Shown here: piece after piece, positions 25,101 to 37,600 of the stretch
Layout of the letters: each line of letters starts with the position of its first letter
Numbering within the stretch: position 1 is the stretch's first letter
Assembly (NCBI RefSeq): GCF_037975245.1
Contig: NC_092563.1
Coordinates: forward strand, 1,019,001 to 1,083,000
Reading direction: 5' to 3'
DNA from: Apostichopus japonicus
Lineage: Eukaryota > Echinodermata > Holothuroidea > Aspidochirotida > Stichopodidae
Length of the DNA stretch: 64,000 nt
Program-made: the position numbers and the translations under genes
Notes under the pieces: model-generated
Told to the model about the DNA's origin: nothing
The model's database searches: none
Seen by the model: the letters and a program-made list of their open reading frames with translations, nothing else

Positions 25101-26988
25101 GAAATATGTTCACATTCTTACCTATAACTTAAAAAAAACTAGGCATTTACTTCAGGGGGTTGAAAATTACAAAAATAACACATTACATTCTAATTTGGAG
25201 CAGGCGATTAGCATCTCTCTATAGTTATAGGAGCAGCTGATTAGTTGTAACCATATATCCGATCTTAGAATGAAGGGGAGGGGTGGATCCATTTATGTGG
25301 ATAATTCTCTGATTTAATAATATGTGAATATTTCATGATTTTATAGAAATATCGTAAAGTTATGAGTAAGGCAAAATGCAGCGCTTACAACTTCCTCCTC
25401 CTCCTCCCCTTCTCCTTCCCGGACCTAATACTCCTCGTTCCGATTTCACAAAGCTATCCTCCATTACTCCCATACACCTATCTTTTGACATGGGTGTACT
25501 CATGGATGTTATACAACAGCCTACATCCCGCTACAAACCACCCTTCAGCATTTCACATGCATCGACACCAATAAAAACTACCATCTTGAAGACGCATAGA
25601 AAAAGGCCATAGTCTACCTAAACCGTAGCCAACATGAAATTAAAATAAATCACCTAACTTAATTCTTGCAAAAAAAGAAACAAAAACAAAACAAGCTTGC
25701 TTACCTTCGGTGTGCAGCGATTCAAAAATGCCCAGATTATAGATAAAGTGTTTTAATTCAAATTGAGAAAGCACACATGTAGCCTGAAGAGGTAGCAACA
25801 GTGTTGTTAATGGCAAGATAACGTCGTGATTTAAACAAATCCCTACCAATGGATGGGTAGAAACAGATGATGACAGTTCAGAGGTTCGTTTGAGATCAAA
25901 GATCACCTCGTCGGGAGTATAGCAGAACTCGATGACAAGATTGTTAAAGTTGTAAGGACTGCTAGTCGTATTACGTGTATATGGTGAATTGTTATATGAC
26001 TGAACTGGGTTGGTCTTTGTTCAAACGTAAAGTGATGGATTAGAGTCTTACTTACAGGGGGTAAGAAGCTTCCAAAAAGTAGGGGGAGGGGTGACAACGT
26101 CAGAAGGGCGCTTTCTCATTCCACAACCACCACTCGTTATGCTATAAACCGATACACACCGGCCATATCCCTTTAATATATATGATGTGTTAGTATGCTT
26201 TCAATACTATTTATTGAGATTGTTTATTGTTAACCATGCTACTAAAAGATATGGGATGCCATATTAAAAATAGCATGTACAGACTAAAAATAAGTAATTT
26301 ATATAAAATATTACAAATTAACAAAGGCTTAAGATATCCAAAAGACAGTTCTTCATTTATTTGCCAGTAGGGCACATTTGCTATTTTGGAAAAAAAGTGG
26401 GGGAGGGTGCACGTACCCCCAGTGCTCCCCGGTTCCTACCCCTGCTTACTTAGTACGTAATACTCCGTTGGTTTGATACAAAAAATATAATCAGTATGTC
26501 GGACAATATTTCTGAGTCAGACCAGTCTATCCTACCCTTTAATCCAATCCATTGTATGCAGAGTGAACTACTATGGTAGCTTCCATATATATGTTTACGC
26601 GGTCTACTTCCTTTGTTGTTTCAACTGTGTGTGTTTTTGGAAAGGGTTATCTCTGGCGAAGGAGATCGTTCATTGTTTTAGTTATCTTTACTAAGATTGT
26701 AAGAACAGGTTACCATACAAAGCTTTATAAGTTCATTCTTTTGAAGGGAAGCAGATTTATTTGACCGAAGATATGCTTAAACACTGTTATAGTGAGTCAA
26801 GGAGCTCGAGCCACTACGCGACCGTGACCGACCTTCGCCGAGTTTGCCGCCATAAAGTACTATACATTTAGTACAGTGACTCGAGGCAAGGACTCAACTC
26901 GAAACATGCAATTAAATACGGGTAATGTAGTGACTTGACTTCCAATGAAGTAACTCGGTACAACTCTGGCATAAAATAGTCAAACATG

Positions 26989-27614
26989 CAAGGGCGGCGG
27001 AAGCATTTTTAATCTGGGGGGAGGGGGCACCGACATCAAAGGGCACTTTGCAGAAATTCGATTGGACTGATGCAGCCTTATATTTAGTACCCTTTATAAC
27101 TCTTATTGTATCATCTTATTTGCGTATACACATCACTCCATCAACGCCCCCCCCCCCCTCAAGGAAAATATGCATACTATAGCACTGCAATATCCAATGT
27201 GAAAAAAATGAGGTAAAATCATGTTAGTTGCTAATGTAGGAATCTTCCGAATTAGAGTTTATTTCTTGTTAATATCTTAACAAATTTTGTTTCCATTCGA
27301 AAAAGCTTTGAGTTTGACCCACAGAAATTCAATAAAAGTCAGGGGCATAGCCAGGATTAGCAAAGTTGTATGCACGACTATCTGAGCGGAGCGCCACCAT
27401 CGGTTGGCGCGGAGCGTATACAAGAAAATTTTTGGTTTTACAATGCCCTCAGATGGCCGGAAACGGCCCTTCCCGAGTGTTCATTCTGGTTCCCTGGCCT
27501 CTTGCTGACTTGAGACACCTCAATTTTTATGTAGAAAAAGGGCACATTTTTAACCTGAGGAAAAGTGGGGGGGGGGCACGTGCCCCCTGTGCCCCCCCGG
27601 TTCCGCCGCCCTTG
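26989..27614. mobile_element. hAT-like MITE with exact 8-bp TSD
   Basis: Terminal inverted repeats CAAGGGCGGCGGAA and TTCCGCCGCCCTTG are flanked by 'caaacatg' on both sides (26981-26988 and 27615-27622). The equivalent sites in copies 1 and 2 (about 2570 and 14325) lack the insertion. It holds the shared core (27381-27430) starting near a secondary end-like motif at 27341, suggesting a composite element. Confidence 0.88.
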
Positions 27615-29487
27615 CAAACATGGCCGCAGTATTTATGCCGCCGTACAATCTGGTGAGGGGTGGTTCAAATTGTGATTCAGACGACCACCCCCACCCCCAC
27701 CCCTCCTCTACACCCGAAAAAATAGCAAATAACTAGAAAAGAATCACCAACCCATATCCATGTTCATATATTTTGATCGTTCAAATTACTTTAAAGTTAC
27801 TCTCTGTTAAATCCTTCCATTCTCTGCTTTACACCAGTTTATAAGCTGAGGGGCACTATATCAGAAGCATATTAAGGTCACTAATTTGTAGTGCTGCCCA
27901 GCTTAATTCTAATGTCAGGTTGACCGCCGAGGGAAAGGAGGGGAGGGGGAGGGGTGTAAATACCCCGATGTACACAGGGGAAGAAACTTTATGGATGGGT
28001 GAGGCGAATCACGGATTTTATAAAGGCGTGGATGTGGCCCTGGGTTCGTTGGAACCGAATCCTATGCAGAGAGTATGGGGGTCCTCTCTTAAAAGAAGAT
28101 TAGATTGTTAGACGTTCATTCTGAGTTATATTTAGACTTCAAATTAGCTCTAAAAGCAAGGTTGTGCTAATAATATAAATACTTAGAATGTTTGTGTGAG
28201 GTTGTAAATATGAAGGAAGGAGAGGGGGGGGGGCCGCCGGGACGCGTAACCACGAGGAGGCGTGTCCAATTCTTGTACGACTGAATGTAAAATAATCCTC
28301 GCCTAACGATGGATGTGGGGGTTTAGGAAAAAGGTGGCCCTTCGCACAAACACATTGATATTTATGAGGCTCAATCCAAATAATAAAAATCAGAAAATAT
28401 TTTTTTCGAATTTCGGTATGTATTCCTCTGGATGGTGGATTTGTATTGTCTTTGAATGCATGTCTATGCAGACACAAGTCTATGCAGGACAAGTCCCACC
28501 TCATTAAAGTATCCAATTTTATTTGTTATTACCCTAATGATGAGCAGGGACAGTGGTGAGGAGGGTTAGGGTGTAAGATATCTTCCAAGGAGGAGGGGGT
28601 TAAGAAATCTTTGTGAAATGGTGCTGAGATGCAAACTTTTCCTATCTTTGTAACTTGTTAAATCTTTTTTGAAGCTTTTGAAACAATGTACACTATAGAA
28701 CTTGTTTTTAGTATCTGTAATACGCGTATGTCGGTGAGCGTGGGGTGGGGGTGGGATGAGCCCATGATTTTATTGTGGATGAGACGGTAAACCCCCCTAG
28801 AGGTATACATGGTTATGTGGGGGGGGGGGGAGGACGTCTCGATGTCTAAGTGGATTCCCTGTTCTTCCGTCCTACTAAATTCCGTTTCGTCACAATTACT
28901 TCTCACGTGATCATCATTGAATATTCATAAGACATTGAGATCATGATATGACAGTGACTGCTGAAAGACCTTTTATATATTACTGTATGTCAAATTTCGA
29001 ATATCTAAGCAACAGCTATTATTTGAAAGAGGTCCCCCAACCCCCCCCCTCCCCCCAAGAAAAGGGAAGAACAGATAGATGATGACCTTCACTTGACATC
29101 ACAGGCAGACAGCCCATCCAATAAGATTTTTCCCTGGAATAGCTGAGACTTTATCTGGCGCAGACATTATCAAAACAATTAAACAACCACAACTTTGGTT
29201 AGGAGCCAAGAAATATGAATCTCATTTTCATCATAACAAGTGAGTAATGTCTTCAAGCACTTTATGTCACATTGCCAACTACTGTGAAGTAAACAAAGTG
29301 GCTACTTGTATTCATATCAATACTTTAAACGATTGGTTCAGTTGTCATACATGGTTTTGTTATATGAAAGCGGACAATCAAAGAAACACAATGGTGAAAA
29401 AACTGTTCAAATATCTTTTTCGGTTAAAGAGATATTTAAGTGTAAAGTTTTATCAGATTGTGTAGAAACTGCTGAAATCTGACTAGC

Positions 29488-29730
29488 TGTGATGTCACAT
29501 CCTCACATTCCTGAAAATTCTTTATTTTTTTCTCTAAATATTTTGTAAGATTTCATGACTTTCAACCAAAAGATATGTCAGGAGATCTCATATTTGTCAA
29601 AGGAAGTATTTGAGATTAAACATCTGAAGAATTTTGATTATATTATTTTCAAATGTTTTAAAAAAATGTAAATAATATTAAAAAAAATATTTTCACAAAT
29701 GTTAAGGAAGTGAGGATGTGATGTCACACC
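29488..29730. mobile_element. Inverted-repeat element, MITE-like
   Basis: TGATGTCACATCCTCAC at about 29490 is mirrored by GTGAGGATGTGATGTCA at about 29710, enclosing a ~200-bp AT-rich interior. It lies in a segment of copy 3 that is absent from copies 1 and 2. Flanking duplications are not clear. Confidence 0.5.
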
Positions 29731-31239
29731 CTCACAGTAAGTCTTTCTACACCAGTCGTTTTCAAAGAAATTTTGATATCTTCAAAGTGTCATATCTCCT
29801 TAACAGAGCATGCTATCATGGTAGTTTCTTCACTGTTCTATTTGTCTTTTTTTGCTCTTTCATACAAAATAGACGAGTCAAACACCTGAACCAATCCTTT
29901 AACTTCTTCCTTATCTTACAAAACAAAGATGTAAGTTTAGGAATGTAACAAAGAGGCAAGTTGATGGTCTGCTAAGAAAGGAAAATAAATATCCTTCACA
30001 CGATAGATCACACAGGCAAACATTGTTCACATTTGTACACAGAATGTATTTACAAACAGGCGCAGGCATGATTTATGGCATCAAATATAGAGAAGGGTTT
30101 CAAAAATCGTTTCCAATTCATTATTCATCTTGACATCAGAAACAGATCAATATTTGTTTTATTCTCTTCATTTCTTCTCTTCACTATCAATCAACTAAAA
30201 ATATAAGAAAATTATTGTCAATCTCTATGATGGCATTTAAAAAAAAGTTTTCTTTTGTAGCCAGACAAATATTTTTCAAACATAGTTCATTCCCTTTCGA
30301 TAACTTGGTAAAATATGACACAAAAAACATCATTGAAATGTTAATTGATGTGTAATAAATGGGAGCATTGAAACCAGGTCAGGCCCTGGTGATAATTATG
30401 TCACCCGGCCCCCAGAGATTCCAAGAAGGGGGAGAAAGGTGATTGAGGAAGAAGATTAATGTAGAAAATTCTTCTCCCTTCTTCCATACCCATCATTGCT
30501 CCCATTCATTTATATGACTAATATATTAGGTTGCTACCCATCACCCTTTCAAAAGGAAGAGAACAATATTTGTACGCTACTTGCAACGTATCTTTAACTC
30601 AGAGTTGGTGTGTAAGGCCCTCACAAGGAGCTCTATGCTACCTCCTAAATGCCCCTCTATCTTTGCATTCTTAATGATGCCTCTGGCATATTTTGGGAGT
30701 GGTTTATCTCCCAACAACCCTATCCCCCCTCCACCCCTCCCCCCTCCCCCCAACAGCACCTAAAACACAAAAATCTTTTTCAAGTTTCTGGCACCTCTGA
30801 ACATGTACATTCATTTTTCAAGCTAGTAAATATTACCTGTTGAATAAACACTTGATGCCAGTCATAGGATTTATTGTTAAGTCTATTCTAACGACCTAGG
30901 TCAAATCCATGAAGACAGCACCCTCCCCAATCACCGATGAACTGACTTTAGCATCTAATGTGACACTACTCTTTGTAACATTCAAGAACTTGCCAGCTGG
31001 GAGACATTACTTGTTCTACCTGGGAAAGGCAGACAAATCTGTTCCTAAGTTAAGCATCTAATGCGACACTGCTAATGTGGTTCAAATACTTGTCAGCTAA
31101 GAGACCATGGCTGCAAGAACCTGCTTCTTTGTACATATTCTTCTTATCACTGTTAAAGCAAAACAAAGCTGTTACTGTACTACAATGACTCTTCCCCACT
31201 ACCACTACTACCCCAAACCATCACAAACTACCTAAAGCT

Positions 31240-31460
31240 TGTTAACATACAGTATTAACCTTCACAGATACTGTCCAACCCATCACAAGCTACCTAAAGC
31301 TAATGTACAGTATTGACCTTCACCAATACTGTCCAACCCATCACAAACTACCTCAAGCTAATTTACATACAGTATTGACCTTCACCAATACTGTCCAACC
31401 CATCACAAGCTACCTAAAGCTAATTTACATACAGTATTAACCTTCACCGATACTGTCCAA
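31240..31460. repeat. ~66-bp tandem repeat, about 4 copies
   Basis: The unit contains 'acagtattgaccttcaccaa', 'tactgtccaacccatcacaa' and 'gctacctaaagctaatttac'. It lies about 170-390 bp beyond the stop codon of the bromodomain gene, so it may be part of that gene's 3' UTR. Confidence 0.9.
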
Positions 31461-31631
31461 ACTTCAAGGTCCGTTTTCTACACATGACACAGAGTGGATT
31501 CTCATAACTAACAAATATTTATGATGTCATAGGGGATTCTTGGTTTATGTTAATTATTCTTTTAATGGTGATGGGAGAGAGGGGGAGGAGAGAGGGGGGA
31601 AGTAGGAGGGTTGAGCAGGCTGGAACTTCCA

Positions 31632-34600
31632 TTAAGATATTTCTACCACTTCTGGTGATTTGGTGTCATGCTGGGGGCTATCAAGGAGGTCCAGTAGTTC
31701 CTTGTTTGGTCCACTCTCAGGAGGGTCATCATCCAGGATCTCTATTGTCTCTGTGAGGGGTTCATCGTAGTGGGGAGGGTGACTGCTGATACCCATGGCA
31801 CTCCTCACTGACTCGGTGCTAACGACATCAGCAGGTTTGGCCTGAAAGAGACAAGTCATGATGAACTAGCGATTCGTCTCTGCTGGAATTTGATTATAAC
31901 GATCATAGAAGACAAGGCCTAACAACATCAGCTCTGACCATGTTCTACACCAGCAGACAAATTTTCTGCAGCTCACAAGGTTTGCTAAATCACTTTAATG
32001 TGGCAGGCAAATATATGACATATACATTTACTTTCTGTAGAGATTGCATGCAATAACTACTTGTCATAGGATATTTTGACATAGTAGGTTGGACATTACG
32101 AATATAGAAAATACATATCGGTCACATCCCATACACACTGCTGTATTTCCATCTTTGTCACAGAAGCAGGTCCCATCCTGTGGTCTCTCAAGATAAATAA
32201 TTTGTACACTATATGGGGATCTTAGGCACAATTGCCATTAAGATATCACACACTCAAACTGTTGTTGCCAAAAGCATACATGGGTTTGACCAAGAGACCA
32301 ATTGGCATATTTTTCCAACAATTTAGATAAACAGAACACTTATACTGCTAGATATATCCCTTATAGCTGTTGACATCAATTATCATCGAGTAAAATATGC
32401 AAAAGTAGCAGAGTTCGCAAACAGTCATGACTTGTGATGATAATGTTTTACCTTTGAGATCAGGTTCTGTAGCCGATTGCTGAGTTTGTTGGCCAGTTTG
32501 TATTCTTGTTCCGATGGTTGCGGTACGTACTGAAGATGGATGGGAAGCTTTTGACTCAGTCGCTCCTTCTGGGTTTTTTCCAGTTGTTGGATGAGATCTG
32601 AAGTCTTGTTAAGCTGTGAGGTCACATCTTGAGGTTCTTCAGGAAGTGGCACTCCTTGTTCTTTCAAATCTTTTGCTGATGAGAGATAAATATTAGACAA
32701 TTCAGGTAAATATGATGGATGGTGAGAGGCTGGTCAAAGATGTCACATAGACAAAAAGAGAAGTACTCATTATTCATGAAGAGACGACAACATCTTCCTT
32801 TAATGTTTTTGTCTCCTTCATATAAAACGTAAAGTATAATGTGGACTAGTCTTTCAAAATCTAAAGATCTAAAGATACAAAACAAAACTAACAGATGCAG
32901 GAATTTGGAAATAACTTCACAGGTCGATGGAGAGAATAGTGCACGGTTTACACTTGATTCTTTCTACTCCATTCTGGAAATGACAGGGATATTTTTTCAT
33001 TTCCTCCAGATATATCTGTATCAAACAGGATATATGTTAAAAGTAAAGACATGTCATTTATGTTTGATAGGTTACCCTATCATACATTGAAAGGTTACTG
33101 CTTATGCAGCTTGTTTACAGGTGTGCACCAAAGAATCAGATTATGTCAAACTAGAAACTCAGAATATGTCAAACTAAACCCTTACCTAGAGCGGGTAGGA
33201 AGGACATATCTATACCGAGGTCGGACAAAGATTTCAATGAGTCCAAGTCAAATCCTGGTGGTGGCTGCTGGATATTCTTGCTGGGATCTGTGGAATTTGT
33301 GACGTTAGCCTGACGAATGAGGAAAAAAAGTTGATGTCGCATTAAAATTTAATAAATAGACAAGATGAAAGCAAATGTATGATTTTGAAATCAACGTTTG
33401 CTTTGAATAAAATATAAAACTGGGCTGAGGAGAATACTCAGTTATTACAGTATCAAAGAACACTTTGATATATAATAAACAAAAGACCTTTATTTATTAG
33501 GAAAATGACAACATTCTGTCAGCGAGTTTTGTCAATGAAACAAACAAGCAAGAAATTCCACAGAATAAAGTTACCATGGTTACAAGGAACTGAGAAGTAA
33601 AGCATATGTTTTTTTTTATACTGATGTTGTAAGATACAATTAATTAAACATGATGACACAATCTATAAATGTTCACAGAATCCCTGATCATTATCCACTT
33701 TAAACATGAGCGGGAAATATTCCAAACACACAATCTCGGACAGAGGAAAATGAACAACCAGACCGACTTACTTTCTCACTTGATGGGACAGTGGTATCAG
33801 TATTTGGAGCTGTCTCTGTTGAACTTTGACCTGTTTTTCGGTTCTAAAACATACAAAAAGCAGAGTATGAGCTGTATGAATTATTTCTTCCAACATACAC
33901 ACAAATATTACTTTTATGGTAGAGATGAAAATCAACCAATATTCACATCAGGTTTTGCTAACAGAATTTGAATTCATTACACAGAGGCTAACTTTGTCAC
34001 ATATTAACTGAAATTTTTTTGCTTCAAAATTGTACTTTGGGACAAAACCAGGAAAGAGACTACATTCTTATTGACAGAAAGGATGTGCTTAGGGTGTTAC
34101 AACCATTACAGAGTCTACTAATTGACTCCCACCATTGACATACTAACCGCAAGAATGCAACTTTGTCGAGGTCCAATTACCATGAAAACATATATGAGTA
34201 TGTTTTTCATGGGCCCCAACAATTCTAAAATAAGCCATGCTTTACAGATTTCAACATATCTCAGGTTGCAATTTTCTGACTTGTAGATGAACAGAACGAT
34301 TGGTTGATATGAGTATTTAACTACATCGCTGCTCCTTAGAAATGAGTTCAGAGCTCTCTGAACATTGTTTGTTTCTACTTGCCTCTTTGAGCGTAGCTAA
34401 TACTTTGGAATGTTCTCCTTCTGTTAATGTATCCAATAATGAATCCACCATCCTGGTCACGTAATTATCGCAGTCCTTTGTGTAACCCTGAATACTGTAA
34501 GATCAAGTATCGATAAAATAGGACGTTCATTTGCACTATTACTTCTTTCAGCTTCTCTGAGAGCACATGTGCAAAAAAGAAGGTCTGATACAAGACTGAA

Positions 34601-37600
34601 GGTTGGAAATTTATAGTGATTAAAGAAGTAGTTCTTACTCCAACAGGAAGAATGAAATCATTAAAAAAAAACACAGCATGAGAAACAAAGTGACAACATT
34701 ACCCCTCCAGCAAAAAAACCCACCTCACCTAAACTTTACTTAGATGTCAGACGTTCCCCACCTTGTCCCACCAACACCATCCAAGCATAAAATCCTTCAG
34801 TCACCTCCTCCCACCTCCCACCCCCCTTATGGAGCTACACAATGCACGGAGGGCTAGAGTGTGGGACTATTCACACTCTGTGGTTGAGATATATCTTGGA
34901 TGATGCTGAATTTTACCCTGGTACTGCTTCATTGTTATCTTGATAGTTTCTCAGAATAAGCCAATGTGAGTTTTAAACGGATGTAAAATGTAAGGGTAAG
35001 GTGAGGCTAACCTCTGTGCATACTGTTGACCGGTTTCATCTCCGTAGGTAGAATAGAGCAAATCCGACTCTTCTTTGCTGAGATTTGAGTAAGTTGAGTC
35101 ATACTTAGGTGCATAAGAGCTGAACGGACCGTAGTATAAATAAGTAACTGTTGAGGCAAATTAGAGCAAAAGTGACAACCGTTTAAACTCAAAAGTCTAC
35201 ACCAGTTATGCAGACTACAAAATTTATACCATTTAAACCAAATCTGGGGGGGGGGGCACAAAAGGAATGATTTTGTTGATGTTTGTTTCTCGATTTAACA
35301 TGTGATCTGTGTATCAGCAAATCTTACTTGGATTGGCCTTGTTCCGTTTGTCTTCCCTGAATCCTGGTAATGATCCTGCTCCGTGCATTAATTTGGAGGT
35401 CAGTTTGCCCAGATTGACCGCATGTCTGTCGTGAGGGTGCGCTATATTCGCTGGATTGACAAAATTAAGAGATGTGGTTCCATCTTGTTCTCTTCTTAAA
35501 AATCCCATCTGAATATGAAGATGAGAAGGGAGGGAGGACAATTAATCAAAATTGAGAGTGAAAATAATAAAAAAATGAATGTGCAAGAAATACAGATATA
35601 TATGGAGAAAAAACTTTTTTGGCAGGTAAAAAAAACAGCAATAATTTTTTTTTTTTACTGAACCAATGAAATTGGTCTACATGATATGCAAGTTACTTTG
35701 GCTTCTGACTGGCATCCCTAGTTAAGGAAATGGCCATATAGAAACCACCATGATGTAAGGGATGAATAATTCAATTGGTGGAACTTGGGATTTGTTAGTC
35801 ACCGAGGAACGATGCCATTTCTAGCCAAGAAAATCTCTCTGCTCTTTCACAACATATGCTTAGTTCAAGTAGTCTCCTGAATTTCAAGAAATTTTTCATG
35901 TGTTGTTCCAAAAAAAGAGAGAAAAATGTCAAGTAATCTGACCTTGCTATTGGCCATTTTTGTGGTGAGTCTATCTCTGGCCTCCTTGGCAGCCTCCAGG
36001 ACCTCTTGAATCACCCCACTAGCCTCTTCATCTGTGAGGTCATCAGTTCCCTCTGGATTTCTGGTGAAAGCATGAAATCCATTAAGCCCAGATATAACTG
36101 ACAGTGCAAAATCAGTGCATGAGAATATGAAAGTGCTGCACACAGTATTTACAGTACACTATGTATTCTTTCTGATACCCCAATTCTTAAGTTCTTCTTT
36201 TGTTAAAATGACGCTACTGGTGGTAGTTCCAAGTCCAAGACCATAGAACCAGTGAAATTTAGTTCAACAAACTCTGACCAGTAACCATCATAATCACATG
36301 TCATTACCATCTAGGCCTAATGGAACAAAAACTTTTATTTGATGGGTGCAAAAGGGGTAGAGGTGGGTAAGAGGAAAATAACATCAAAACATGTTTTTGG
36401 TCAGGCTGATCCAGAAATAAAATTGTCATTCCAACACCCTTTCATATCACCTCCTTCATCCTACTATAGACACTGTTCTCACCCTATAGTAGTGTTAGGT
36501 TATTCGAGTTGTTCATCTACCAGCATACTCTCGGATTCATTAACTTCTCCTCCCTCCTCCCCCCCTCATTGACCCCATCCTACAGTATAAACCTGTTCTC
36601 ACCCTATACTAGTGTTAGGTTCTTCAAGTTGTTCCTCGGCTTCACTTACTTCTCCTCCCTTCCCCCCCCCCCTCCTGATTGACCACATCTATCCCATCCT
36701 ACAGTGTAAACCTGTTCACATCCTATAGTAGTCTTAGGTTCTTCAAGTTGTTCATCTACCAGCATACTCTCAGCTTCACTAAGTTCTCCTCCCCCCCCCC
36801 CAAATAGCCCCATCTCTTCCATCCTACAGTATAAACCTGTTCTCACCCTATACTAGTGTTAGGTTCTTCAAGTTGTTCATCTACCAGCATACTCTCGGCT
36901 TCACTAAGTTCTCCTCCCTCCCCACCCCCCCCCCCCCTCATTGACCACATCCCTCCCATCCTACAGTATAAACCTGTTCTCACCCTATACTAGTGTTAGG
37001 TTCTTCAAGTTGTTCATCTACCAGCATACTCTCGGCATCACTAAGTTCTCCTCCCTCCCCACCCCCCCCCTCATTGACCACATCCCTCCCATCCTACAGT
37101 ATAAACCTGTTCTCACCCTATACTAGTGTTAGGTTCTTCAAGTTGTTCATCTACCAGCATACTCTCGGCATCACTAAGTTCTCCTCCCTCCCCACCCCGC
37201 CCTCATTGACCACATCCCTCCCATCCTACAGTATAAACCTGTTCTCACCCTATACTAGTGTTAGGTTCTTCAAGTTGTTCATCTACCAGCATACTCTCGG
37301 CATCACTAAGTTCTCCTCCCTCCCCACCCCCCCCCCTCATTGACCACATCCCTCCCATCCTACAGTATAAACCTGTTCTCACCCTATACTAGTGTTAGGT
37401 TCTTCAAGTTGTTCATCTACCAGCATACTCTCGGCATCACTAAGTTCTCCTCCCTCCCCACCCCCCCCCCCTCATTGACCACATCCCTCCCATCCTACAG
37501 TATAAACCTGTTCTCACCCTATACTAGTGTTAGGTTCTTCAAGTTGTTCATCTACCAGCATACTCTCGGCATCACTAAGTTCTCCTCCCTCCCCACCCCC

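Larger units (their letters stand above)
23700..30200. repeat. Segmental duplication block, copy 3
   Basis: The segments at 23800-24650, 25560-26060, 26460-26980, 27620-28100, 28600-29300 and 29900-30190 align in order with copies 1 and 2 but are more diverged. Insertions include an AT repeat (25000-25100), a MITE (26989-27614) and an unmatched ~600-bp segment (29300-29900). Unlike the other two copies it continues into the 3' side of the bromodomain gene, so it probably holds the ancestral position. No coding exon is recognised. Confidence 0.75.
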
